NCBI GenBank assembly: GCA_019722365.1
Contig: JADFUC010000395.1
Span: 124,001-188,000, forward strand
Source of the DNA: Lithospermum erythrorhizon
Lineage: Eukaryota > Streptophyta > Magnoliopsida > Boraginales > Boraginaceae
Direction: 5' to 3'
Length of the DNA stretch: 64,000 bases
Made by a program: the position numbers and the translations under genes. The notes beneath the pieces are model-generated. The model was not told where the DNA came from. It saw nothing but the letters and a program-made list of their open reading frames with translations, and made no database searches. Below, piece by piece: positions 18,930-31,232 of this stretch; position 1 is the stretch's first letter, and each line of letters starts with the position of its first letter.

Positions 18930-21400
18930 TATGGACACGACAAGTCTCTCAAAGCAGTTTTGATACGCCTCAAATGGAAATGCCTACAAAAACAACACCT
19001 GCTACGCCAAACACTCCTGGGAACTAAGTAGGAGAGATCACAGAGTTTAGTTTTTTCTTCTAAAGGTAATTTTGAGTCAAAGTGAACTTCCCTGATTTGT
19101 TCTAAAGCCACCTTTTAGTAGTCGTGTATGGATCATACCTAGTTGAGTCCTTGATTGCTCCAATTATTACTGGCAGTAACGTTTCGACCTATTAGGCAGG
19201 TTGGCAATTAAGGATCTCAGTCATTCATAATTATCTCTTTAATGGTTTCTTTAGATCCGTTGTGAGCCAAACAAATCCTTTCTTTACGGACCGAAAGGCG
19301 TGGCTCCTCGCCCTATTACATAAGTGGTTTCACACACGGGCACCAGAGTCTGTTCTTCATTTATTCGGCCCTTTCAATCGTCCGCCTGGGAGTCCAATCT
19401 GTTTCAATCCTGGCTAGCCCATTACTCTGGATTATCATTTTCCCATGTGAGCCATTTTTCTCTGGTGGTTCATCTTGGAATGTTAGTGGGTCTTTCCTTT
19501 CTTCAGCGTGTACCAAGCACAGAGTCTTGTTCTTCTGCACCTCGTCAGACAGCCTATCTCCACGGGTATTTCAACATTTTTCTCAAAGTATCATTACCCG
19601 CCACCTTCGTGCCATTATTTGAATTTGAAAAGGCAACTTCCTCTTAGGGGAGACGCTAGCTTGTGGCTCTTCATGTGGCCCAAGTTGCTCGAAAGGAGAG
19701 GGATGACCTGCTCCTAGCCTGCCGTCACACCCCGGTCCTGGGAACCGCCATTGGGCCAACGCTCGTGGACTTTGTTCTGCAATACCGGAGCCAAGTCCCC
19801 TAACTCTTTGCTCTGGCGTAGGCCTACAAGCACCGGTTCCCTGCTGGATGGTTCGATGACACACAACCTCTTCCACCTATCACCCTAAACTCTATTGCTC
19901 ATATGCCTTCGGGTTTTTTATTGTTTTTTTTTCATAGACTTTGTATCTCTTTCAGATGAAATAAAAAGTTATTTTTTACCTGTGCTCAATTTTAATTATT
20001 CGCTCTTTTTATTCTTCGTAGCCCCATTTTCATTATTACCACATTTACCTTCGTCTTCTGCTTGGGCTCACTTCCCACTGTCGACGACGATCTCACCTCT
20101 TATTGTTGTGGTCTCTACCTTTTGGGGAGTTTTGCATCCTCATATTCCTCTTTCCCTGGTTCTTCCCCATGTTTACATACATGGGACATTCAAATCATAC
20201 ACAAGGGGGTGGATTGTACAAGATTTCACATCTGCATCTACTCAGACTTCCTACTTCTTCAATACAAGGGATTCATCCTTGATTCTAGCCTCAGAGCGTA
20301 TATACTCATTTTATAGATTTATCAATTCGGCTGGCGCCCCAGCTTTAGTGTTCTAGCCTAACCGATTTTTCTAATCTATATAGAACTTTAAAAGGCACAA
20401 ACAATTTTAACCAATCAAGTCTTTACTTCGGAAATAATAAGAGAGGGCTTACACATTGTATTTTCTTAGATGACAAGCATTCCATGACCTTGGCACCTGA
20501 CGCCCCTTCAAGGTTTCCAATTCATACGTGACTTGTACCACTATCCTTCGGATGATATACGGTCCCTCCCATGGGGATTCTAACTTTCCCAGTTTCCCAT
20601 GAGAGGATGCTTATGTTGCCTTTGTGTCCAAATCCTCCTACTAGGGTCTGTCTGACCGCCTTCCTTGTTGTAGTAAAGCAATTTCACCAGGCTTTCAGAT
20701 TTGGCTATTTTATACACATCGACAACTTTTTTCTCTTCCAACAAGTCTAGGTTGAGTCGCAAACCTATTGTAAATTTCTTTCAAGAACTTGGTCACCTGC
20801 TCTTGATCTTGCTTGGGAAATGGTTTAGCTTTGACCCATTTGGTGAAGTAGTCCACTACCACAATGGCATACCTCGGATCGTACGCTCTCAAGCATCCTC
20901 CATCGACTCTACTAGTAGAATGAAATTGGACAGAGCATACTAACCATTTCTGCATGAGTCCGTGATGTTGACATGTTCCATATGAACCCCATCTTATTAT
21001 TTAAACCCCGAACATCCGGCTATCGAGGTCTTTCAATTACCCCGATCGTAGGACCTTTATGTTGTGGATCTTACGTTATTGGGCTGGCTTCCACACATGC
21101 CCTGCACTTCTTCTCGAGCGTTATCAGCCCTTCCTCTTGGCTGTACGATTCGAGCAATCTGGGGCTCGAAGGATCTCCGTGACAATACCCCATCCAAAGC
21201 AGGTGTACCTGTCAGCCTCGCCTGGATCTTGTTAGCCATTGCGAGATCTTCGGGCGTGTCCCCGTCTCGCAGCCTAAGACATTGATACCAGCACTGGGGA
21301 ACTCTCCCATTATTCATTACCTCCTTTGTCTTGGAGGCTTCCCCCTCGACCAATTCCACCACCGTGGCTTCGTGGAGCATCTCGAATCCCACCGCTATGT
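18930..21400 (-). mobile_element. Ty3/Gypsy remnant, inverted relative of the 4.9-6.9 kb copy
   Basis: Read on the minus strand, this begins with the RNase H-integrase linker and integrase (21,392-20,580), then noncoding sequence and probable LTR to about 18.93 kb. The 20,460-20,060 block matches 5,555-5,960 in order and orientation after reverse complementing, so the two copies are the same family in opposite directions, with JMJ16 between them. Open frames in 19.3-20.4 kb on the plus strand, including a hydrophobic 153-codon one, are antisense noise in this noncoding part. Confidence 0.65.
20580..21392 (-). pseudogene. Broken Ty3/Gypsy integrase
   Basis: Minus strand, in order: 21,392-21,057 gives ALDGVLSRRSFEPQI and GMCGSQPNN, which correspond to the LDGVLYRRSF linker and the zinc-binding segment before integrase. 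20,955-20,710 gives AIVVVDYFTKWVKAKPF and a QVTKFLKEIYNRF helix from the integrase core. 20,762-20,580 gives LNLDLLEEKKVVDVYKIA, the conserved helix after the core. The last two are almost joined, so roughly the second half of the catalytic core, with later active-site residues, is deleted. The enzyme cannot work. Confidence 0.7.
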
Positions 21401-21719
21401 TTCATATTCTATTCTCTCTCCTCTTGATTCCACCGGACACAGTCTATAAGGACAAGATTGGAAAATTTTGGGCCAATTTGAATTTTCAAAAATTCTCAAC
21501 CAACCTTCTAGTCTCAATAATTTTAAATCGCTTTCACATGGCCAACCAACAACTGAGAATCCATCCTTATATGGATGTTGATCCGCCTCAAATCATTTGC
21601 ATAATGTTAAACTATCATAAAAGCCGCTCATACCCACTTTCATTATTGTGGCCCCGAAGGAAAATCTCCAAAATATCTAACTATATTATTTGAGCCCGTG
21701 AGGTCACATACAGCTGACG

Positions 21720-22330
21720 CCGAGTTTCTTCTCATGTAAATAGTGTACAATTCAATAGTGTAAAATATAAATCGGACAAACCAATCTTCACTTAATCCCT
21801 CATAGTTTAATTAATGGTTTAACTATTAAGAGCTTATTAGTAAGTTGTTAGTTACTTACTCGTTAGCATTTAAGCTAATGAACGGTTTAACGAGTTGAGC
21901 TATTCCAGTTAAAATTGGAGTTTGCCTATAAACATTAGGCTTTTAAATAAGTTGAAAACCTAATCTCTAACACATTTGGACATGCCCCCACCTTCTAAAT
22001 TGCAACATCAAGCTATTTTGGCTTGATTTTGTTGTCCAATTCGTTCTTAGATTTAAACTAATCATCATATCCAACCGCTCCCGTGATTAACTATATCATC
22101 CATCGAGTGCCAATCACAGAACAAGGCAGCTCTGGGTGGAAAAGACTCATTGTGCGATTTTCCACTGCTACCAGATGGCTCAAATTAATAAATATAAGGA
22201 ATATATATTTGCCATAGTTCCGATTATAAGTAAATTTAAAACGCATCCCTATGCTATTTGTTTATGATCACGAATAATTTTGCATAGACTTTTCATCAAT
22301 GATCAAGCAGCATTTTTAGGTTCTTTCAGA
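21720..22330 (+). repeat. Copia-like LTR, left copy (5' truncated)
   Basis: The block matches 25,390-25,890 in order: 'tgtaaaatataaat', 'taatgatttaact'/'taatggtttaact', 'acggtttaac', 'gcttgattttgtt', 'cccgtg', 'tgctcaaattaata'-like and 'atgctatttgtttatgat'. The first ~350 bp of the right copy are not recognisable here, and no primer-binding site follows. The left LTR is therefore eroded. Confidence 0.55.
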
Positions 22331-25022
22331 CATTTTCAACTACATTTGATTTATGTTTCATGAAATTAGAAAAGGACTTTAAAACTTAGTTTTCATTGAA
22401 GATCCGAAGTTATAATGTGTTTCGGTGGGGCTTCGACTCTACAGTACTTAATGCTTTTTTCTCTCATTCCTAGATGATTCAAAATTATTGAAAAATGTTT
22501 TAATTGAATAATTAATTATTGAAAATATTTTTACGAAATCTAAATCGAAATGGTTCAAGAAAATTGTGAGGAATGTTTGTACCAAAGTTTAGGATTTTTG
22601 GATGAGTTTAAAGCCTTCAAATCATTTTTACAAATAATTGAATTAAAAATTGAAAAACTGAAAAATAAAGCAAAACGGAGGCGCGACTCGCTGGAGGCCT
22701 CTGGCGAAGTCTAATGCCAATCAGCCTAAGTTCAACACCGCTGAACGTAAGCCTCGACTTTAAAACTACCAAAAAGTCGGAGCGTGTCGCTGTGGGTGGC
22801 CGTATCGGGTCGTCCGTCACGCTTCACTCATGGGTTGTTAAGCAAAAATCCTAATCCAATTATTGAAATTATATTTTCGGTTTTTGGTGAATTATTATCA
22901 TTTTTATTATTATGATAATTGTAATTATCTTTTTATAATGATAATATTTTAATTCAATAATCCATTTCATTATTTATCCTTTTATGTATTTATTTATTGA
23001 AATGATAAAATCATGGTAACTATATCTAGTTAATAAATTCAAATTTGAATTTAATTCCAATCACATTTAATTATATATTTATGTGATTTAGAATTTTGAT
23101 TGCAAATCAAATAGTAGTTATTTATATGATTGTCAATCATATATTTAAATTTGAATTTGACGAGTAGTAATTGTCTCTCTTCATAATTAGTAGTATTTAT
23201 CGCATGATTATCGTATTCACTTAATAGTATTAATGATGCGATTTGACTTTATGAGTCATTTATTCCATGTCATTTAACGATTTATTAAATACATATTTTA
23301 TATGATTTAATATTGCCTTTATACATTGTAACGGGTGAATGGAAATGAGATATACTGAGGCTTGACCATTTATTTTGTATTTTTACATACGGTACGCGAA
23401 CTAATTTATTTGTTGTAAACGAATTTCGTTGAGTTTGTTTTATTTAGTACTTTATTTTTCACCCACAAGCCTCAAATACATTGCCCAATAAATAAACACG
23501 TTGACACTCCAGATAAATTGAAAGCTTCCTAAACGCTAGCACCTAAGATCAGAATCAGAAAGTGCTTGAATAGGATCTATAAGTAGTAATTTATGCTTTT
23601 AAGTATTTGTAGGTCTGTTATTTTTTTTAGGGTCATGTCATATATCTCTCGAATGCTGTATTATTTTGTTTTATTTTCAAGGATGCGTATATTAATTATA
23701 TGTGTCAGACAAATTATGTTAAATAATACTATTAAATAATATTAGCCTCACCACTAAAATTTTAGTAAAGTATCAAGTCAATTTTAAAGTTGTGCAACTT
23801 ATCACGGTCATTGACGCCAAGTACGGGCAGTGTACTAGTGTCGCCATGACAACGGATCATGTCAAGCATTTCCACTAACGTCAGGGCTTTCAAATGATCA
23901 TCATTCCAAGTAACGAACTTGCTTAATTATTGCTTAACCGCATCACCAACATTTTGGGCTCAAGAGTAATTGTTAGGTAGCATCCCTCTAGGTACGCTAA
24001 GAATACAAGAGTTATGTCGTGGTTATTAATTCGTTAAGTTAGTTAACCTATTGTTGTGTTAGCTTTTTAAAATGTTCAAGAAATATGTCGCTTGGAAATT
24101 TAGCATATAGATTCAGATACTAATACATTTGTGAGATCATTAGTATCAAGTATTACTTACAATTTCTTTGTAAAGTGTTTGAATAAGGATAGATTACTAA
24201 ACCATTGTCTTTTTAATTATTTGAGAACGAAATGTTGCCCCTAACACACTTAAAAAACTCGCTCGATCCAAGACTTGGAAGTTATGCTCAATAACCCAAA
24301 CCTTTTAGCTGAATTTGTCCTGAATCCCTCGAGGATTGTCTCCAAAGGTAGAGAATGTAATATGTTGAACACAAGAACATCCAAAAACCAAATGACACCG
24401 CTACTAGTCAGAAAAGGAAACTCATGTATTGATAAGTCTAACGTTATAAATGTCCAACTTCTTATGCTAGCTAATACGGAACTGCTCCAAATTTAATATG
24501 AAATGTGAAAGCATATTTACATGTAATGTGGGCAACTGATGGTTATTCCGAAAGGAAGCTAAAAAATAAGAGATATGACATTGTAGTGCTCCATTGACCG
24601 CAAGTTGGGGACGGACAGTCATAAGTCCAGCACATGCTCATTAAACCGATAGCCTCGGGTTGAACGACTAATGCCCGGCTACCAAATGCTTTCAATGAAC
24701 CGGTCAGATCTGTGGCTCAAAATCTCCCGAGAAATTCCTTCAATTTGTCATGAACTTAATATGCATAGTTTGAGTCACGCTAAACGAACTACATAAGATG
24801 ATCCTCGAAAGGTTAAAGTTCTACTTCTTCTATTTTTTGGTCCAACAAAGAATTCAAGAAGATGTTTATCAGTAAGTTGGGTGGTTCGAGTAAACCTGCT
24901 GTTGCTAAGACCGCCAGGCGCATCAGCGATATTATTAGAAACCTCGGTTACCGGAAGTCGACCGCAAGAAGTTCGAAAATAGGAAATAATGGTTTTAACA
25001 ACCACTCAAATTTCTACAAGTT
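22331..25022 (+). other. Noncoding interior between two Copia-like LTRs
   Basis: About 2.7 kb of AT-rich DNA without any recognisable gag or pol domain. A GC-richer piece at 22.67-22.83 kb is followed by inverted TTATTATTATGATAATT-type sequence. The shortness and lack of pol point to a large internal deletion or a non-autonomous derivative. Open frames up to 76 codons show no domain. Confidence 0.4.
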
Positions 25023-25890
25023 AAAATGGGAGTGTTAGAAATCTAAAGAAGTTATTGATTTGTTAATACGCTACTACGACAATCGTCAGAATAATTTATT
25101 TACTAGTTTTAGTTAAAATGAGATTATTTCAAACTATAAGTTCAATAAATAGTAATTATAATTACTAACAGTTCCTCGATAATATCGGGTTGGGCGCCGG
25201 ATCATAGATCCTAATATGCATAAATCAAGAGTAATAATAAAATGGTCAATTATACTATTATACAACCGTATTTTATTCCAGCCCGAATGTCATTAATACA
25301 TATTAGCTTATTTCATGTATTTAAATTAAATCGTGATCGTTAAATTGCGAGCTTCATTGAAATCAACGAGATACTTCAATTGAGGAATTTTACACTAATA
25401 TTGTAAAATATAAATTGACGAAACCAATTAATTAACTTTAAGTTAGTCTAATTAATGATTTAACTGGGAAGAACTTATTAATAAGTCGTTATCAATTTCA
25501 CTCAAGTAGTATTTAAGTTGGTTAACGGTTTAACGTAGTTAAACGAGTTGAACTATTCTTCCCACACATTTCACACGCCCCCAGCCGCAACACGTTATTT
25601 CGCTTGATTTTGTTCTCCACTGCTCTCAGATTCTAGCAAATCCAATTACGTGATTCAACCGCCTCCCGTGTGGATTAACCTGAGTATCATCCTATTGATG
25701 CGAAATTGGTGAGGGAATAAGCAAGTGAGGCTTCTGAAAGATACGCTGCGATTTTCATGCGCCAGGTGCTCAAATTAATACATATATGAATATAAATATT
25801 TACCTAGTTCTGATTATATGCAATTTAAATGATCATGTATGCTGTTTGTTTATGATTATGAACAATTTTGCATAAACTTTTCCATTTGTG
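25023..25890 (+). repeat. Polypurine tract and right LTR of the Copia-like element
   Basis: The purine run AAAATGGGAG (25,023-25,032) is directly followed by TGTTAGAAATC at 25,033. This is the usual arrangement of polypurine tract and 3' LTR start in plant Copia elements (TGTTRGAAATC). The LTR runs to about 25,890. Its body matches the LTR at 2.31-3.25 kb and the eroded one at 21.72-22.33 kb. Confidence 0.6.
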
Positions 25891-25899
25891 AGTGCATTC

Positions 25900-26470
25900 A
25901 ACCACAAAGACCGCCAATGCCTAAGCTTTAATACTCATCCGTGGTTTGTACCTCAGGTCAAACTCACTCAGCTCTATAACCCATTTTGACAATTCATCCG
26001 CACTTCTGGATTCTATGATCCGCCTCAGTTGCTGTCTCATACCACTCAATTTGGGCGCGGCTTAAAGTATGGCTTTGGCCTGCCGCTACTATTAAGGGTA
26101 AAATACCCATCCTCTCCGCCGGGCGGGTACCAGTATGAAGTCTTCCTATGACTGGCCGACGTAAACCGTCTCCTCAACCCTTCTTTCCTCTCATTGAACA
26201 AATACATCGGCTCAAAGTCATGCTCAAACTGATACAACTATGTATCATTCTACGACGTCTTTTCCAAATAACTTTGAGTGGATCGAGATAGGCTTTAAGC
26301 TTCCTTGAATGACTGTCAAAATCCTTGATCTATTCAAAACTCTTGCCCTCAGATAGCTTTGAAGCAGAAGGCTGCTACGATCTCCGGCTCTCGAGATAAA
26401 TCGAAGCCGGCTACAATCCGTCTAGCTATCAGATGGGTCTCAGAACGGACCTCTGTGTCAGACGTTTCGA
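25900..26470 (-). pseudogene. Ty3/Gypsy RNase H-region fragment
   Basis: On the minus strand, about 26,042-25,905, the translation reads LRRIIESRSADELSKWVIE then LSEFDLRYKPRMSIKA, a stop, and ALAVFV. This matches the conserved Ty3 segment after the RNase H core, usually R..GRL.KWA.EL.EFD..Y.PR..IKAQ.LADF. Upstream minus-strand sequence to about 26.47 kb is compatible with the tail of RT/RNase H but has frameshifts. Only this fragment is left, and it abuts the right Copia LTR, so one element was inserted into or deleted against the other. Confidence 0.55.
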
Positions 26471-28430
26471 GGTTAGAATCGCCCAAATTTTGACACTGTA
26501 ATCACCTGAATTGATGACTAAATTTAAAAGACACCATTATGAAATAACCTAAACACTATACAACGGATGTGTTAACAGCTTAAGAAAAAGAATCACTGCT
26601 GTATTCCTAATCAGAATGAAGAATCAATGTACAACATATCTCCTCATACAAAAAAGTATCAACACGAACGGCCAAAATCCTAAAATAACAAACAATATAG
26701 ACAACTAACTACAATCCAAACAAATAATGAGATTAGAGACCAATCACACCCGCCTCCACCTAAGCTCTAAAGAACATCAATCTCGAACAAGCTCTAAGCA
26801 TTTAACAACAATTACCTCACAACCTAGCAATGAAATTAAGCGCCCATAGCTTGGTTGTGTTTTAAGCCGCCAAGCTGAAATAATATATATCTCAAGAATG
26901 AAATTAACTCCCTAAACACGTATCAGAATTCAATGAAGATATCGCATGTCAAATAAGTGGTATAGATCTTAATATGGAAGTCATTAGCAATTTCATTATC
27001 ATTTTCAGATGTTCATAACACATTGTCATAACATTCCAAATAACAATCAACAATAACATACGTAATACTTAATAATACGTACAACACCAACTCTACCCCA
27101 TCTACATCAACCAACAACTCAATCGCACTAAGTCCACAACCTCGACAACACCATAATACTACTCAATCCACAACTAAACCACTCAACCAACTCAACAACT
27201 CTATCAACTCAACAACTTTATCAACTCAACAATTCAATCAACTCAACAACTCAATCAACTCAATATAAATCCGGATTTCTACAACTAATGCTCATATAAT
27301 CCTGCAGCCTTAACTGGGCAGGAGGAAACTTATGGTCGCTTTACAAGCTATCACCGAATCAGAATTGAGGTACGGTATAAATACACTCTTATACCAAAGT
27401 AGCAAGGTAAATCGGATAAGCAACTCAACATACATCATCAACTCATACAACTCATCCTAATACGACTTGACATCACCTCAAAACACCTACACGACTGCAG
27501 AGACTACGACACGCACTCAACAACTCAACCAACAACTAGATTCAACATATAATTAACAAATCAAGGCCACACAATACATATCCGCAATCAAGTAGTTAAT
27601 TAAATCTGCGAGAGCAAGACTAATTGGCTAAGAATGAAACCACAAATTTATTAGTCCATCGAGTTCTTCCCACGCTCAACGCTGCAGAATCAAAATAATC
27701 TTAGATATAATTACTACTTAGTACCATATTAATAACTCATTTAGTTATCTATCTGGGTAACTTAATGTTCATTTCAGTTACTAACTATAACTTATAGTAG
27801 TGACATTATGCGAGTTAAACCACCAATAAAAATCTGAGCATCACATTTCCCAACCCAATCGGCTATCACTCCTCCAAAACACTAACACTTTAAACAACTT
27901 ATATTCAACCCAAAAAATCTACTTTTTCTAAACCAATATATCCACTGCTACAACCTAAATCTCAAATACCCAAGATACTACCACTTAATTCAACTAATCT
28001 TTAAGATAATCTCCACCAACCTCACAAAAGTCACAACTCAAACTCCAAAACATCTCAACAAAGTCCATTAACATACCTTTGCAACTAAAATTTGATTTGG
28101 AAAGTCAACCTAAAAGTCAACTATAAACTTAATATTTTTAAATCTGAATTTAAAATCAATCATAACCATCTCTACTCACAATATCCAAGCTAGATGTAAC
28201 ATTCCTACTATATAAAGTCTTAAACCCCAAATCTAAAAAGTCAAAGTCAAACATCATAAATAGTCAACTATAGCTCAAACTAGTTAGATTTAGCGTTAAA
28301 ACATACCTAGATGATTAGAGATGAAGAACAAGATTGCATGGAGTTTAGCCAGTAAATAAAGATTCACCAAGAAATTGAAAAAATCAAGTGGGAGGCCTAG
28401 TAGGGTTTCGCTTCCTAATGGTAAAAGCTG
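26471..28430. other. Noncoding block of LTR-like texture
   Basis: No gene is supported. The DNA is rich in 'aactcaac' and 'agtcaa' words and contains a 17-bp minisatellite. A TATA-like TATAAATA lies at 27,376-27,383. The run at 27.84-28.30 kb resembles 1.38-1.75 kb in composition and word order. An LTR or leader of a Ty3 element is the most likely source, but neither terminus was found. Confidence 0.35.
27188..27264 (+). repeat. 17-bp minisatellite, about 4.5 units
   Basis: Four full units of CAACTCAACAACTNNAT follow each other, differing at only a few positions (CT, TT, CA), then a partial unit CAACTCAAT. The period of 17 is exact. The array lies inside the LTR-like noncoding block. Confidence 0.85.
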
Positions 28431-29453
28431 GCCTGGGGATTTTAGACGTACGATGAATAAGAACATGGGACAAGTAAAGATATTTCTAGAGTCGTTTGAA
28501 GTCTGCTTGGTTTGCGGTTTAGTTTCTCTTATCGGTTTAACACAACTCGAACATAAACTCCAACTTCTACCCCCACCACATTATAATAATGCACATACGG
28601 GGTCTAAGCATATGTGGTCTCCTTTGAGTTTCTCGAAGCCCTCTACATGGCCCGGACCATTGCCATCTCATTCAATAGGCCTGATCCCACCTCGCTAATC
28701 ACAGACGAAATTTCCTAATGTTGCTGCAAGATTTGATTATCCTGGGTTTGAACCATGTGTTGTACCTTCTCATATTCTCAAAGCCTCCCGAGGTTGGCTC
28801 ATGATATCAGGCCTTCATACTTTGGCGAGCAATGCCATCCACATGATCTCCATATTCCTACCTATCTCGAGTAAAGATCACCTTATTCATCATCCGCTAT
28901 CATACGATAATCATGCTCTTAACCCAAAAGTCAATTTAATCTTCCAAATAAAAGATCCTGTGATTCTATTATGAACGCGATTTTCTCCACATCCTCCTCA
29001 ACCATAAATATTTTGTGGTATCCTCGAAAGGCATCCAAAAAATCCACCACCTTATAATGGGCGCCGAGACTCACCAAGAGAAAGAATTTCATCCAGATTA
29101 GAAGTTTCAGAATTAAGCATAAGAACGGATTTTCTCATGTCTTGTATTCAGTACTCAATCTATCAACTTCGTCCTTTAATCCATTATTGATAATTAATAT
29201 CTGTATTATTCTTCAATTTCATAAGGAGATTTATTTTTCCTTTCCTTTTCAAGAACATACCGTCAAGTTGTTCCACTATCAAACAACAATTTTATAATCT
29301 TCCATGAATTTTTAAGTTTCTTCATAAGTCAACTCTCTTTACGACCGACTTTCATCACCTACGTACGAATTCAACGACTTTTGGTCAGGAATGCAACAAA
29401 ACTTTAAATACATTTTATGTTTCTCGCTTTCCTCTTCATGACTCGAGCGGCAT
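28431..29453. other. Unassigned stretch between elements
   Basis: I recognise no gene, LTR or conserved motif. The plus-strand open frame at 28,375-28,698 (107 codons) has no domain. The stretch ends at the TGTTAGAATTC terminus of the Copia element to the right. Confidence 0.4.
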
Positions 29454-30182
29454 TGTTAGAATTCAGTATAAATTTCATTTGGTATAAACACCAAATTCAT
29501 AATATCCCTGATCCTCAAATGATATAAATTAATCTAAAATAAAAAATAAATGTATGAATACGAGAATCCTTACATTTCAACGGAACCTATCGAACCTAAA
29601 TCCCCATGTGCCTCAGAAAGCCCTCAAAATACCTAACGCTTGCTCAACAATCGAAACGACGCCCCTGGACAGACACACCAAGAGGGAAACGAACCGAGTA
29701 CTTGAACTTGCTAGAGTTTGAAGATGAAATGAGAATTGGAAGAGAAAACTCTTCCAATTCACCAAGAGGGGGGCGGCACCTTTTAGATGGAGGCGGAGTG
29801 CTTGGATTCCATGCCATGAAAACCTAATCCCCTCTTAAATACCAAGTCCCAAAATTTCACTCAAGCAACTCAAGAAGAAATCGCTTAACTCGTTGTCCTA
29901 ATTAGACCATATGAGCTTCTAATTAAATAATGAGTTAATATGAAGGCCTGTATTTTAATTAACTTAACAAGTCAATTAAAATACTAACGAGTCACTATCG
30001 AATAGCTTATCAAGTTATTCAATATTTCAATTGTTTAATTGATTAAACTTAAAGTTAACCAATTGATGTTCATCAACATATATTTGACAATATATAAATA
30101 CTGAGAAATACATTTCTCAATACTATACAAGTCTCGCTTTTAATTTCATTCATGAAATATTATTCAATAATGATTTCCAACA
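29454..30182 (-). repeat. 3' LTR of the 8-kb Copia element
   Basis: 729 bp, plus-strand termini TGTTAGAATTC and GATTTCCAACA. It contains a GC-richer central part (29.59-29.82 kb) and an AT-rich 5' half, shared with the other LTR. Confidence 0.75.
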
Positions 30183-31120
30183 CTCCCCACTCTTGCCCCT
30201 TGGACGACACCATACAATTCCTCATGTATCGCGATCTCTAGCTGTCAGAAAATACAACTAGTAAGAAGCAAGTCAGTACCACAACTTTCTCTTTACCGAG
30301 TATGAACTCCTAATAAGCATTTATGGCGCCCCTATAAACCAATCAGCATCAATTGCGCCGGAGGGTCCAGATCTCCTCAGATATCAAGATCTGATAAATC
30401 CCTCCCAATATATCAACATCTATCGCTAATTTCATCAGCATGACCAACATACGCCAAGCAGTAATCTCCGCTAAGTATCAGTCATAGTCAAAGTACGTAG
30501 CCTTATATAACATAGATAGTTATATATCGTAGTCTAAGAATCGTCGAATCTAAAATTCCCAAACAAATAATCAAGGTGTATCAATGCATATATATCTCCT
30601 GTATGAATTCGCTTCGGCCATACCAGCCTCCCAACATAGACCGCAAAACTTCAAAATAGACATCTAGTCCTCAAGAGTTAACGTGATCAATCTTGATCAC
30701 TAATCAAAACACATGTTAGTCATTCACGTCATTACCTAACTATCAAGATCCCACTGCTGCCTTTGGCCATCCCATGTTTCAGGTCAGCAGAAAGTGAATC
30801 AACAATTCATGTTACCTCTCCAAAAAGATGAATTAACCTGTGAATTTAACTTTTCACTCATCGAGGATACAATACATGTATATTATATATTCAACTGCAT
30901 GTGAAATAAAGTAATGGGTAACCAGTATGAATGAATCATGTAGTTTTAGTCAATAAATCATATTAAAACATAAAGGAACTGGCTTTTAACTGTCATTTTA
31001 ACTTGTCCTTAAAGTGAATGAATCAGTCTAATCGAATCCTTTGCCATGCCTCGGGCCTCTTTCCATTAAGCCCGTGAAACCAAACTTGGCTGAATCCACA
31101 AATGAAGGATTTCTGAATCT

Positions 31121-31163
31121 CTAGATGCATGCTTAAATCCATACAGGGATCCTTTAACCTCAA
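31121..31163 (-). pseudogene. Copia reverse transcriptase trace
   Basis: The minus-strand translation gives LEVKGSLYGFKHASRD. The usual Copia RT motif here is L.KSLYGLKQA.R.W, so the residues LYG.K.ASR are kept. The surrounding frame is broken, and no YVDD catalytic motif could be found downstream on this strand. Confidence 0.6.
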
Positions 31164-31232
31164 GATGACTCTGTGATTCTCTCCAGATATTGTGAAAGAG
31201 AGGGATATTAATGAGACCACATCCTTTAACAA

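Noticed and set aside
19895..20356. 153-codon hydrophobic plus-strand open frame
   Set aside because: The same DNA is the noncoding part of a minus-strand Ty3 remnant, shown by its homology to 5,555-5,960. The Phe/Leu/Ser-rich peptide is compositional.
27188..27264. CRISPR-like array
   Set aside because: The units are contiguous 17-bp repeats without spacers, in a plant nuclear genome.
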